Source: Bagarius yarrelli
Lineage: Eukaryota > Chordata > Actinopteri > Siluriformes > Sisoridae
Direction: 5' to 3'
Length of the DNA: 64,000 bases
Assembly (NCBI GenBank): GCA_005784505.1
Contig: VCAZ01000005.1
Coordinates: forward strand, 3,088,501 to 3,152,500
Made by a program: the position numbers and the translations under genes. Every line of letters begins with the position of its first letter. Within the stretch, counting starts at the first letter, position 1. Positions 1 to 10,917 of the stretch are shown here, in pieces. The notes beneath the pieces are model-generated. The model did no database searches. It saw only the letters and a program-made list of their open reading frames with translations, and was not told where the DNA came from.

Positions 1-1500
1 TTTATATCGATGTCTCTGTAAAAGATCAAACTTTTCCTGTAACTCGTCTGTAGGCCTTTGCGCTTTGGCTGCAAAGATCTGGCCTGTGGGAGTGCCTTAG
101 GGGGAGGATACACATGCTCTAGCTCCATCTAGCAGGAAAAGAGCGGTTCTGAGAATGTCTTTAACCAGGACATGTTGAGACACATCCCCTGTTCGTTTGA
201 TAATATCGATCCTCAAATTGAATCCTAAATATATAATTACATGCCAAACCATGAATTCAGTTAATTACAGAATGTCCACCAAAATAGGCGGAAAAAGCTC
301 GTCTCAGCAACTCTATTTGTGACTTTCTAAACTGAACACTGTCTGCTTTTAAAAATACCATGATTTTATTTTAAGTAATTGAGGAAAATTCTATTGTTCA
401 CACTACAAGTATAACAGGGTGTTAAGACCAGACCAGGCTGACTGTAGGCTGCCATCCAGGCCAGTTTGTAATTCGGGAACACTGAATTAAGTCTCCCAGC
501 CCCAAATTAACATGTACTTCTGTTGTGTCTGCATAGACTTATGAACCCTAGAGGTTATTTCCAATCTTGAACTTTATTTTTATTGGGTGTAGGTTTACCA
601 AGGTGCACCATCACACCCACTCCATCAGTCACTCCGGTGTTTGTCTCTGGTGAAGGTGAATTCTCACTCTTGTGTTTGCATACACTGGAATGTGCCCCCC
701 CCCCAAACCCCCTGCTTTTGTTATGGTGAGAAGCAAGAATGTGGTCTACCCTCAATTAAAATTCCTTTCACTGACCTCTTGCCAAAAGGTAGGCCATTTT
801 AAAGCAGAAAGCCTATTTGACTAAGAATGCACACGGTTACCTGATGTACAGTTGTCTTGTCTGCTAAGGCTGTGCATGCATGTGAATGCAAAGAAAAAGC
901 ACCACACACACACACACCTATACTTTATTCCGGTGTTCAGTGAAGCTGTGTTTGTTGTACGGGTTCTCTTTAAAACCATTGTCAAACAGATTTGTTCAAT
1001 GTTCATGTTCACATTTTCAGAAATCAATAACCTGGAAAAATCCCAGGCAAATAAATCCAAAATCAGCCTTCTAGACTGTACTATTACCCCGCAGTGGTAT
1101 TACATCAATCCCTAGAATTAATACATCAATACCAGGAATTTATCCATCAATACATTGTTAAATAGATCATATAAACGTTTATTCTGTATTATAGTGGATA
1201 AAAATAATCTCTGCAACTGCACTAATCTTATTAACTAGCAAATTTGACAGATGTCAATATAACATCCTGGTACAACGTGACTTCTCAAGTTTTCTCTGGT
1301 TCTAGCTCGGTTGTCCTGTCCGGCGCCTCACACATGCGCACGGGGCCAGATCGGGGTAAAAAGTTGCCAGATTGATCCGTTTCGAGAAAAACCTTCATTT
1401 ATGTTCCAAAAAAACCCTTCCACGTTTAGACGTACCGTTTTTCTATTTCTTTTCTATTTCTGCAAGACTCAACGAGTACCTGCACAAGACGCAACACCTG
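1..1500. other. Non-coding flank upstream of igf2
   Basis: I see no exon, RNA gene or clear transposon here. Open frames are short and show no recognisable domain. The stretch is AT-rich, with a short C run near 697, a (CA)n microsatellite at about 902-917 and a repeated wording around 1090-1150 in which variants of 'catcaataccaggaattta' recur. It presumably contains distal igf2 promoter DNA, but no site can be named with confidence. Confidence 0.5.
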
Positions 1501-1540
1501 TTTGTCAGTGTCACCGCGTGCGGTTTTTTTTTTTATTGAA

Positions 1541-1630
1541 TTGGGCGGGGTTGCAAAGCGTTCATCAGTACAAATCTGGCAACCCTGCTCGGGGGCAGAT
1601 AGGGGCGGATGGGTGGGGGCACCTATAAAA
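1541..1630 (+). promoter_or_regulatory. igf2 proximal promoter: GC boxes and TATA box
   Basis: A TATA box (TATAAAA) lies at 1624-1630. It is preceded by a G-rich stretch (about 1585-1620) containing 'ggggcgga' and 'gggtggggg', which resemble Sp1/KLF sites, and by another GC box (gggcgggg, 1543-1550) next to an inverted CCAAT-like 'attgg'. Transcription would be expected to begin about 25-30 bases below the TATA box, near 1655, giving a 5' UTR of roughly 160 bases before the ATG at 1817. The position relative to igf2 exon 1 supports the call; the start site itself is inferred. Confidence 0.7.
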
Positions 1631-1816
1631 TGCCTTTCGCTACCAATCCGCCCCCGACTTTGTCCTGTGAACTTCGAGTAACAACCTCGAGCATCAGCAT
1701 TGTAATCATCCTCATCATCACCTTCATCCTCATCCTTCCTATTCTCATCCTCACACTAATGCAGCAGCGTGGAAACTAAATCCCGAGCGGACACTTTTTT
1801 ATGCAGGATAAAGGCA

Positions 1817-1891
1817 ATGGAGGAGCAGAAAGTCATGGTAGATCATTCAGTGTGCAGATCTTGCAGAAGAGCCGAGAGACATACAACAATG
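1817..1891 (+). CDS. igf2: igf2 coding exon 1 (N-terminal extension)
   Basis: ATG at 1817 opens MEEQKVMVDHSVCRSCRR…, which resembles the N-terminal leader known in teleost IGF2 precursors. The exon ends ..ACAATG at 1891, followed by the donor GTAAGA. The same frame is open further upstream but has only a GTG at 1769, so 1817 is the first in-frame ATG. The untranslated part of the exon probably begins near 1655. Confidence 0.9.
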
Positions 1892-3354
1892 GTAAGAGCG
1901 CATCAAACTCTTGCATGTTTTTATTCTTTCTTTTTTTTTTTTTTGCACGTGTATCTCTATTAATGCGTCATTTCACGATCATGACTTATTTGATGACGGG
2001 TCGGATTAGACTTAAATCAATCATGTTACCTAAAAAAAAAAAAAAAAAAAAAAAAAAAGATATCAATCATCAATGGGTTAAGCAGAAGTTACAGCTCTAG
2101 TCCACAGTGCTGAAGATCTTTAATTAACTCTTTAAATGAACTCTTACAATGTTTAAATTGGGTCCTAAAATTTGTTGGGTTTTTTTATGTATTGCATCAC
2201 AGACTTTATGTGCTTATAAAAGATTTTATCCTAAAATATGAAACAGATTTTGCCTTCAAACGAATGGTACCACCTGTTTATATAGACAGGTCGACATGCT
2301 TGTTTTTGGAGATGCTGAGTAAAAATCTCCAGTGGTTAATTAACTCTTGCAGTGTTGAATTATCTCCTTCAATGTTCATTCGTGTCCAGCTGGACTTGGA
2401 TAAACACGTGGGTGTTAACACGGGGGATTTCACGCCATAGCCCAGTCCTCGACTGCTTTGACTAAAACAGATGTCTAAAATGATATGAAAATAAAGATGG
2501 TTCTCTGCTTAATGATCTTTAGACAGTAACATAGTAGCATCTTTTTAAATGTGTGTATATATTTGTTTGTTGTTTTTTTTCCAGATGACGTCTTCCTGTA
2601 GACTTTTGCTTTTTACAGTGGCGTTATCACTGTATTCGTCTCAAGTCTCGGCAGAGACGCTCTGCGGCGGGGAGCTGGTGGACACGCTGCAGTTTGTGTG
2701 TGGAGACAGAGGCTTTTACTTCAGTAAGTTTTCATGGCATTTCCCATTGTGCCCCACACTCCTATACAGAGTGTTAACAGGTTCGAACTGGCCACTACAG
2801 CCTCACACAGGCCACTGAGACGATCATCTCAATGCATCTCAAGTAGTGTTTGGAACATGCATTTCAAATGCTTAATGGACCCGTCATGGACAAGTGTAGT
2901 GGTGTGTGTTATCTGTCCGATAGTATCTGATATAATTGTACATACACAGTGTCCTCCATTTTAATTTATCTTCATTAAACTGTATAAATCGTAGACCCAT
3001 TTTACATGCAGAGGCAGACGCAGACAGTTATTTAATGGCTACTCGTGCATGAGGATTGCGTATCACAGGATGTGTCTGCTTCTCTGCTTTCTTTAACTTT
3101 GGACTGTCTGGTTTTGTTTGATATGAAAGATCAAAATTAGATTAGCTTCCGCTCCCACCTCCCATCTCTTTTCTATGAACTGACAGTGGACTTCCCCCTC
3201 TTAATCTTTAGCCTCTTATCTCTGTTCAATAGACAAAGGACAAGGTTAAAAAAAATGTCTGTAGCATGGACATTTACATGTTTTATTTCAGTGAAAACTC
3301 TTTTCTATGTAGACCTTATGAGCAGTTATGACTTTTGAATGAATACCAGTTACA

Positions 3355-3408
<54 letters not shown>

Positions 3409-5526
3409 GACAGTGATAAACATATACATATTATTATGTCTAAAGCGGGAACGGTAAATTTTACAATATGTTAAAAATGTAAAAAAGAGTAAACAGACAA
3501 TTTAGACATAACTTACTTTCTATTTAATGTAGAATTTTCTTTTTAATTTAGATGTTTTTTTAATTTAAGGTATTTGGTAGTCGCTCTTATCCAGAGCGAT
3601 TTACATTTATCTCTTTTATACAACTGAGCAATTAGGGGTTAAGGGCCTTGCTCAGGGGCCCAACAGTGGCAACTTGGTAGTGCTGGGAATCGAACCCCCG
3701 ATCTTCCAATTAACGGTCCGACACTTTAACCTTTGATCTACCATTAATAATCGTAATCTACCGCTAATAATAGTAATTGCAGTAGTATTAATAACACTAA
3801 TTACATTTTTCCTACATTGATTTGCAAAAGAAGAAGACCTGTGTCCAATTCCCAGGCAGGAAATTTGCATGTTTTCCTTGTGATTGCGTGGGTTTACTCT
3901 GGGTACTCCGGTTTCCTCCAAAAACACGTATGTGAGGTTAATTAGTGAGTCTGAGTGTGTGTGTGGCCATGTGATGGACTGGCGACCTGTCCAGGGTGTA
4001 TTCCTGCTGCCTTTTGCCCTTTCAGAGGCGGCTGGGATAGACTCCAGCAAATCCCCATGACCCCAAATTAGCAAATAAGCGGGTATAAAAGAGAAATGAA
4101 TGATTTGCAAAAGATACTAATCATCTCATACGTACTTATGCACCAGAAGAAGTTAACTTTATTTATTCAGAATCAAGTGAATAACTGTAATAACAATAAA
4201 CATGTCAGTTGTCAGAACACTCTATAAGGTGGCAATAGTGTGATAGTGTAGATGACGAAAACGGTGTTAATAATTCTGTTTCGTATTTTTCCCCAGGTCG
4301 ACCTTACAGATCAAACGGCCGTCGTCCTCACCGAGGAATAGTGGAAGAATGCTGTTTTCGGAGTTGTGATTTGCATCTCCTGGAACAGTATTGTGCAAAA
4401 CCTGCAAAGTCTGAGAGAGACATCACAGCCACTACACTGCAGGTCGTACCAGTGTTACAAACTCTTCACAAGGTACGTACAGTAGCCTATCTTTTCTAAT
4501 CTACTGTCAGCAACGTTGTTTTTGCTGAGCCAAGACACACACACAGACAGAAGATTTTATCAAAGGAACGTCAGTGTCGAGCATGTATTTCATCTCGAAC
4601 AGCTGAGTAATGTGGAAAAACAGCAGAGATAATAGACAGTTGACAGTTTTAAAGTAAATGTACTGGCTACATAAAGAAAAACAGTTCAACAAACATATAG
4701 TAACACGAATACTATCGGACGACACATGGAATGATGTCATTATTCAAAACACCAAAACAAGTACTGTGCCACATTCTGGTGCGTGCCTACGCCATGTGGT
4801 CTTGGCATAAAAATATGTTAAGTACTGGCAAGACTGGAGGCCAGCTGGCTGGCCAAGGCTTGATTTTCAAAACAACAAAAACAAGATAACCAGCAGAACA
4901 ACAATTGGGCTGCATTTAAGAACAGAACATTCATACACTGAGTATGTGTACAGAGTCACACTCTTGATGTTTATCGTAAATAGGAGAGTTGTTTTTTAAC
5001 CCTGCAGTTGTGGGAATAGAACAAATAGCAGGGAGACACAGATCATCTTAACCGCAGCGTTTAGAAATGCTAAATGCCACATTTGAGCAAAACCCACTCT
5101 AGTCTAAAGCTAAAAATCAATTATTGCTAATGGAACATTCATAGTCATGCTGAACTCATTCAGGAAGTGAGACGGCAAACAGAGTATATGAGTGGAAATG
5201 TGAAATAAAGCACTCTGTATTTTCACGAAGCTGGCCCTTCATGTCCATAAATCTATTTTGTTTTGCAGGATAACACAAGAAAGCCTTGTAACGTGAGGTT
5301 TTCCAGATATGAGCTGTGGCAACGGACAGCTGCTCAAAGGCTGAGGAGAGGAATCCCACCCATCCTCCGTTCCAGAAAGTTCAAACGGCTTGCCAAGAAA
5401 ATCCAAGACCACGAGCAGACAGAATTTCACCGGCCCCTGATGACTGTGCCCAACAGAACCCTTCAAATTCCCCATGCCTCCAGAGCCTCACTAACCATCA
5501 GTGAAACAAAAACTGCAGAGATTTAA
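1817..5526 (+). CDS. igf2: Insulin-like growth factor 2 precursor (four coding exons)
   Basis: This is a secreted peptide hormone that signals growth through IGF1R. The coding exons are 1817-1891, 2585-2723, 4297-4472 and 5269-5526. All introns are GT-AG and the phases (0, 1, 0) join without a break into 215 residues. Residues 1-25 are the fish-type N-terminal extension (…HSVCRSCRR…). Residues about 26-48 form a hydrophobic signal peptide (LLLFTVALSLY…) ending VSA. The B domain starts ETLCGGELVDTLQFVCGDRG at residue 49, the short C domain contains GRRPHR, the A domain is GIVEECCFRSCDLHLLEQYC, and D is AKPAKSE. All six disulphide cysteines are present (52, 64, 90, 91, 95, 104). The E peptide (112-215) carries the conserved WQR…AQRLRRG block and a possible N-glycosylation site, NRT. 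The length is typical for fish IGF2. Fish often have two paralogues (igf2a, igf2b) and I cannot tell which one this is. Confidence 0.97.
2585..2723 (+). CDS. igf2: igf2 coding exon 2 (signal peptide and most of B domain)
   Basis: The exon is preceded by a strong T-rich tract and acceptor (ttttttttccag) and begins with its own ATG (MTSSCRLLLF…). It encodes the hydrophobic signal core and the B domain to FYF. It ends one base into the serine codon, with donor GTAAGT at 2724. Its first codon could serve as an alternative start for a shorter precursor that keeps the whole signal peptide. Confidence 0.96.
3354..3408. repeat. (ACT)n microsatellite in igf2 intron 2
   Basis: About 18 uninterrupted ACT units are visible between exons 2 and 3. 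The tract is expected to be length-polymorphic. Confidence 0.95.
3572..3743 (-). mobile_element. V-SINE (DANA/Mermaid type) copy in igf2 intron 2
   Basis: In reverse orientation it shows the family's conserved tail (tcgctctTATCCAGAGCGATTTACAT), the middle 'gggccttgctcaggggccc', and a tRNA-like head with 'gaatcgaaccccc' (B box on the other strand) and 'accttt…ctacca'. The same unit recurs at 51968, 54981, 55452, 55643, 59826 and 60188. Confidence 0.9.
3842..4110 (+). mobile_element. tRNA-derived fish SINE, head-truncated, in igf2 intron 2
   Basis: It carries the widespread fish repeat signature: 'ggtttcctcc', 'tgatggactggcgacctgtcc' (positions about 3972-3992), 'agggtgta' and 'ctgggatagactcc', ending in an 'aataagcgggtataaa' tail. 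The tRNA-like A and B boxes visible in the copy at 25696 are missing here. Related copies lie at 10918 and 25696, both reversed. Confidence 0.85.
4297..4472 (+). CDS. igf2: igf2 coding exon 3 (rest of B, C, A, D and start of E domain)
   Basis: The acceptor is tttttccccag at 4296. The first two bases complete the serine codon begun in exon 2, and the exon reads on as RPYRSNGRRPHRG, then the A domain and AKPAKSERD. It ends LHK at 4472, with donor GTACGT. It holds four of the six hormone cysteines. Confidence 0.97.
5269..5526 (+). CDS. igf2: igf2 coding exon 4 (E peptide) and stop
   Basis: The acceptor is ttgttttgcag at 5268. The exon starts DNTRKPCNVRFSRYELWQR and contains AAQRLRRGIPPILRSRKF and EFHRPL, the conserved landmarks of IGF2 E peptides. 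It ends ETKTAEI with TAA at 5524-5526. The E-peptide end is divergent between species, as seen here. Confidence 0.96.
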   Translation, partial: DNTRKPCNVRFSRYELWQRTAAQRLRRGIPPILRSRKFKRLAKKIQDHEQTEFHRPLMTVPNRTLQIPHASRASLTISETKTAEI

Positions 5527-6245
5527 AGGGATTATTAGCCTCGACCTTGGTCGAGCAAGGCTTTCTTAATGAACCCTGCCATCAAGCATCCTTTACAGAT
5601 ACAGATATGAACATTCTGTGTTATCGCCTGCCTTACCCAATCGAAGAGACTTTAGTGATAGAGCTGAGTGATGGATCAGGTGACAGAAAAAAAAAATAAT
5701 GAAGTCTCTGAATCACAGCCAAAATCATTCCTAATGAATTACCAATGGAGTTTGTATAACAGTGAGTATGGCAGTCATCATTCCACAAAATCCCAACCAT
5801 GAGATGGAGTGAATCTGTCTCATTTGCACCTGCGATTCTAAAGTTACATTAATGGGAGAATTTTTTTAATTAAAATATTTACTTTATACGCACCTTCATT
5901 TACCTTCCCCTTCTGCGGTGCAATAATGAAGAAAAAAAATAACTCGGCAGATTGCACAACAAATGCCACGGACTATATTAATGGCACTATTTTTTTTTTT
6001 TTTAATGAACTGCTCCATATGGTAATATTATGGTGCTACCTTTTTGGGAATAATCTCAGAGAAAAGACTCAGAGCAACCTACTCTTGTCAACTTTCCGTT
6101 TTAGGAAAAGCAAGATTTTTTTTTGAAGTTTTTAGGAGGGGTGAATCACGAATGGTTTGATTAGGGCTAAGCTTTGCTGAACTGTGCTCTTAAGATCCAT
6201 TACATGTGCTGTGGAGAATAAAGGTAAAGTTCCAGGCGGCGTCAT
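5527..6245 (+). other. igf2: igf2 3' UTR (proximal estimate)
   Basis: The sequence after the stop is AU-rich, with poly-T at 5991-6004 and no other gene. The first clear canonical AATAAA lies at 6217-6222; a second is at 6691-6696. The true cleavage site is not determinable from sequence alone, so the UTR may be about 0.7 or 1.2 kb long. Confidence 0.55.
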
Positions 6246-7620
6246 GAGAGATCTTCTACAATAAGATGAAAGGAACAACGGGACGTTTGTGACCAAGTCA
6301 AGATCGAACTTTGAGCAAGAGCAGTTTTAAAAACCACCACATACTTGTACCATAATATTAATATTCCTCTTTGCAGTTTAAATCTGTCATTTATTCATCC
6401 TTCCCTGTCTTTAATGCATATATACAGTACAAAAGAATAGAACAATCATTTCAAAGGGAAAACAGCAATAATGTCTTCTTGCATATTTTCAATGTAAAAG
6501 AGTAGTATTCCAGTGCTTTTTGCTTGAAATGAAATACTTGAATATGTATATGTAATTGGTCTCCAGCGACATCATGTCATTGACCTTATGAGTAGTCCAT
6601 ATGAGCAGTTTTCTTGCAAAAAATGAGCCGCCAAGCATGTTTCTTGGTTCAGATAGTAATGGCACTGTAAAAAGGCATTATTTATTTTGAAATAAACATA
6701 TATAAATGGTCCCAATGATAGCACACCTTTATAACTGCTAGATATGTGATACACAATGGTTTTATTTGTACTGCTTATGTATGTAGATGCTTTGTACCAA
6801 AAAGTCTCTTTTTTAAGTAAAGTCAGTGGAAGCTTCAAAATGACCTTGTCTCCATTTTTATGTAGCTTTGTAGATTTTTTTCCCCCAAAAAAGCTTTATA
6901 TGGTGTAAAATGTTTGCAGAAAAAACTGTGCACATTTTTCGTTTAATACTGAACATTTTATGCAGGCACTGACCTGGCCTCCCTCAGGGGAGGGTAAAGG
7001 CTAGAGAACAGTTGCTGTTCATCTTGTAGAGAGTTATTTTCAAAAGGTCAAGAGGTCAGCTTACAGACATGCAGTATACATATTAGTTACATATCTATGG
7101 ATGTTAGTTAGTTCTGTGTAATCAAGCTAACTTTTTACTGCAGGTTTTCATTTAAAAAAAAAAAATGTGTGTGCATATATAATTTTTAACAACTTATTGT
7201 CCTTCAGGTGAATGTCTTCACCTTACCTTGCTTAACCCAGCTTCAAACCATGAAAATCCTGCAGGCCTAAACATGCACATACTGCTTATCTTCATGCCTT
7301 ATGAATACTTGAAAAGTCTAAAATACCACATATTAATTTACCTGTGTTCTGCCTCACAGGTGTTTATATAAAATGTTTCATGAGCATGAGATGTAATTAA
7401 AGGACATGCTTGGTTCATCCAAAGGATTTTGTGGTTTGCACAACTGTCAGTAGTGTGAAAAAATAACCACAGTATGATATCTGACAGCTATGATCAAAGG
7501 AGGGGAAAGATTAGGACACATATGTACTCGGAAAAAGCAGCAACATGCACAAAGAAGCTTTCCTTTTTGACCTAATTTTAGACGGAACTCTCTACCAGAA
7601 AAAGGTGGGCGTGGAGGACG
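6246..7620. other. Non-coding DNA downstream of igf2
   Basis: This may include a longer igf2 3' UTR (AATAAA at 6691). No other gene, RNA or named repeat was recognised; several short A and T runs are present. Confidence 0.45.
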
Positions 7621-7649
7621 CCATTACCTACATTGTAAATTTATCTTTG

Positions 7650-7683
7650 GGATCAATCAATCAATGATTGATAGATAGATTCA

Positions 7684-7728
<45 letters not shown>
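7650..7728. repeat. (TCTA)n microsatellite with palindromic start
   Basis: About eleven TCTA units run to 7728. They are preceded by 'aatcaatcaatgattgat' and by a perfect 12-bp inverted repeat (7670-7681 against 7683-7694) made of GATA units on one side and TATC on the other. The preceding 'tttatctttgggatcaatc' resembles the tail of fish non-LTR retrotransposons that end in such tetranucleotides. Confidence 0.9.
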
Positions 7729-7729
<1 letters not shown>

Positions 7730-8715
7730 ACAGCTCTTTTAACTGACATTGTCTCACAGCAAGGTACAAGAAATTAAACATAAATAAATAAAATAAATCC
7801 CTTTTTATCCCCAATGAGGAAGTCTGCGGCACTGATAGCAAAAAAAAAAAAATCTCTGAAACGATACTGGAAGAAACCCTGATGCAACCAGACTTAAAGT
7901 GGAACCCATCTTCATCTGAGTGACACCAGAGTGTGTGATTGGAGATATTGTCCGGTATACTACCTACCTAAATCCAACAAGAACTGTGACCAGAAGCTTT
8001 CAAACAACTTGTAAATCAGCAAAGTTTCAAAGTTTATAACAGGTTAAAAAATGAATATAATAAATCATTAAAGAGCACTTAAAGTCCTGGTACATACTTT
8101 ACAAAAAACAGACACTATAATCATTTCTACATGTCCTATAGGCATATCCTTAAGTGCACCATGTTTTTGACAGCTCTGATAACATAAAACATCAAATCTC
8201 ATTGCTGCCATTATTATTATTATTATTATCATCTTCAGGATTATTTTGCTTCATGTGACCATTTGTAAGGATTCTCTTCACCACAGTTTCATAATATTGG
8301 GCATCAAAATAAAAAAGGCCTAGGAACTTTGTTTACTTACCTTTCTGTGATTAATATGATTATGGACATGTTATGAAAGAGTTAACTAAAAAACAATCTA
8401 AACCCAAAAGTACAGATTCACACTGACACACTGTGCCTATTAGTCAGTCTATTGTGAGAAGTGATGCCCGCAACTACTAATGCCCCACTGAGTGAAATAT
8501 CTGTCATTCGCTATGTGGGCAAGTTTCAAAACATGTTCATAACCAAGCAAAAAAAAATAATTATTTGAAAACCACACCAACCACACCAATGAACTGTCTA
8601 GTGAATAATGTTTAGCTGCTCGAATTTATGAAAGAGCATAATTATTGCCAGATTAGAACTATAGTGAGAATTATTAGTCAGAAAGTTTGGATCTGTCCTT
8701 GTTACCATCTGGTAA
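7730..8715. other. Non-coding stretch
   Basis: AT-rich DNA with an (ATT)n run near 8211-8230 and no recognisable gene or named repeat. Confidence 0.4.
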
Positions 8716-8870
8716 TGGGTCGTGACAAGATGTCTGCTAGCAACACAGTAGTGTTTTTCCACTGCGCTGTCATGTCCCATAATAATGTTTATTAGTTTAT
8801 TATGTTAATAGTTTATTATTATATGTGTAGCAGTGGTTTTCAACCTTTTTTAGTCTGAGATCCACTTTAC
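8716..8870. repeat. Local duplicate, first copy (hAT left end plus flank)
   Basis: This stretch matches 9498-9650 nearly base for base, from 'gacaagatgtctgctagc' through 'cagtggttttcaacc' to 'tctgaga(t/c)ccactt'. It includes about 115 bases of flank and the first ~40 bases of the hAT-like element at 9611. The two copies lie about 785 bases apart in the same orientation. Confidence 0.9.
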
Positions 8871-8876
8871 CAATAC

Positions 8877-9493
8877 CAAAATTCTGGTATTTAGGGCCGC
8901 TAATTTTTTTTCTAAATGTAACTTTTTGACCACATAGTTTTTGCTAAATTACATTTAGGAATTATGGTATAGCAGGTGGCACCTATCCAGAAGGACTTGC
9001 ATAAATTATTTATTTATTTTTATTCATTTTTATATATTTTTATTAGGGGCCTTTTTCAATAGTTTTTTTAAATTAGGAATAGGTACTGAAAATAAATATG
9101 TGGCTTCTATTAATTCCAGTTATTTCTATGAAAGGTAATTGCCAAGTTGTTCTGGCAAGCAACCAGAATTGATAGATTTTGGCTAGACATAACCAAACAT
9201 ATTGAGAAAGTACTCCAAGATTTAGAATTTGCACTAGCTAATTTCTGCTACATTGAAAGTTCTTTAAACACTTCCCTGTAAGTGGGGTGAACAGGTCAAT
9301 AGAAGTATCATACTAACAAGATTTTTTTGATAGGGGAGAAGAGTTCAAATATTTAAGCACGGGTGTGCAGCTGGTGAGTGAGGGGCTTCATCTAAACTAT
9401 AGTACTTGTAGTAATGTAATAATTATTCAATTAGGCACAATTGAATTGAAATTACAAGACATTTAACTGTCATATTTGTTACTGTTATGGGTT
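8877..9493. repeat. Unnamed ~620 bp repeat, copy 1
   Basis: It is nearly identical to 13357-13989 over its whole length, from 'aattctggtatttagggcc' to 'gttactgttatgggtt'. It has no ORF and I see no terminal inverted repeats. The stretch 8945-9005 (acatttaggaatta…tatccagaaggacttgcat) looks like a worn, reversed V-SINE-type tail. The high similarity suggests a recent mobile or copied unit, but the class is not clear. Confidence 0.9.
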
Positions 9494-9497
9494 GACA

Positions 9498-9650
9498 AGA
9501 CAAGACAAGATGTCTGCTAGCAACACAATAGTGTTTTTCCACTGCGCTGTCATGTCCCATAATAATGTTTATTAGTTTATTATGTTAATAGTTTATTATT
9601 ATATGTGTAGCAGTGGTTTTCAACCTTTTTTAGTCTGAGACCCACTTTTT
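9498..9650. repeat. Local duplicate, second copy
   Basis: Same orientation as 8716-8870 and nearly identical to it. It runs into the complete hAT-like element, whose left end is at 9611. Confidence 0.9.
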
Positions 9651-10033
9651 TCCCAAGAAAATATTCTAGGTCCCCCATTGCATTTAATGATATTACCACT
9701 CTTGGTGTTTCCTAAATTTGTGTTTCCAGTATTGCTAGCAGCACTGGGATTTGAATTGGTGGAAGCTTTCTCAGCTAAGTCCAGTATGCCTGGTTCCTTA
9801 CTATCAGCTGCTGAAGGCTAATCAGTTAAACTCGAAAGCTGTTTTTGTGAAGGACGAATTACCAATTTGTCCATCTTTTGGTTAATCAAAGATCATGGAT
9901 AGAATTAGCTAATGCAATATGATTATTGTCCTTAATTGTCACTGCTCAACACTTTTCAGAATATGACAGGACCCACCACAAAGCTCGCTGAGGTCCTCTT
10001 TGTGGGTTGGGACCCCCTTGTAAGGAACCACTG
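9611..10033. mobile_element. Non-autonomous hAT-like element
   Basis: The ends are inverted: CAGTGGTTTTCAACC at 9611 and …GGTTGGGACCCCCTTGTAAGGAACCACTG ending at 10033 (positions 10005-10033). CAGTGGTT…AACCACTG termini and 'gaccccc' sub-ends are typical of vertebrate hAT MITEs. There is no transposase. Eight-base target duplications are not obvious (atgtgtag against gggtataa), so the insertion is old or the boundaries are slightly off. Confidence 0.6.
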
Positions 10034-10039
10034 GGGTAT

Positions 10040-10915
10040 AATATGATAACGGCACATATCAGATAATAGATTATAGAAGCATCTATGTAACAGAGAGCTA
10101 AAATTATGAACAGCCACAGAACAAAATTGCAAAGGTGTTATTTTACACTATTAATGTTTGATGGTTAAATATATGGCATAGAACGTCAAATGGCAGATAT
10201 CATGATGATGGCGTAAGGTCAGAGAGGCATGGTGTAGAATTTCCCTTAAAGGATACTATGCTTATGATTTCCCATACAGCTGTCAAATCAAATAAGAATT
10301 TGAAGATGTGGTTGGATGGAGTTACATTTTATATGTATGTCAATGTGATAAAGTGGAAGTAAAGCTGGCGATGTCCACGGTTTTAACCCTTTAACTTTTT
10401 ATGTGTATTTCATTACATTGGTGTCCATTTTCCTCATTTTCTAATTAAAATAGACATTTTAATTAGTATCACAGGCGATAGTAATGAATTACATTTTTGG
10501 GGTGACTTTTACTTTTAGAGTATATTTAAAGATGTGTACAATCCAGACACCTCAATAAAGTTTTTTTTGACACCTGACTAAACTGTAGAACATCCATACA
10601 AAATCCATGACAGGTGATGTGATGTTAATGTCCATCAAAGGACTGAGACTGACTTTACTCTACTTTAATTTGTTTAATATAAGTACAACAGGGAGACTTT
10701 GGAGGTGACGGGATGTAAAACCCACTAAGTAGTTTGAAATTCAGGGTTTTTGCTTCAGGTCAATCAGATCAGAAGTAACTAGTAACTAACTATCAGTAGT
10801 TTTTCCTTCAGATACTTTTTACTCTTACCTCAGTAACTATTAAAATTGCTACTTTTATTGTTTTACTTTTACCTGAGTACAGATTACTCGACTGTCTAAT
10901 TAGTATATTTATTTA
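10040..10915. other. Non-coding stretch
   Basis: AT-rich DNA with no gene, named repeat or RNA recognised. Confidence 0.4.
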
Positions 10916-10917
10916 TT

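Noticed and set aside
1769..1816. Extended igf2 start 48 bases upstream of 1817
   Set aside because: Position 1769 is GTG, not ATG. Nuclear genes start at AUG with few exceptions, and 1817 gives the known fish-type N-terminus.
3652..4110. 152-codon minus-strand frame
   Set aside because: It runs through the V-SINE and tRNA-SINE in igf2 intron 2 and is a repeat-derived frame, not a gene.
4327..4345. RPHR/G in the IGF2 C domain as a furin site that would make a two-chain, insulin-like hormone
   Set aside because: Basic residues at this point are common to IGF2 proteins, which keep the C domain in the mature single chain, so it is no evidence for cleavage.
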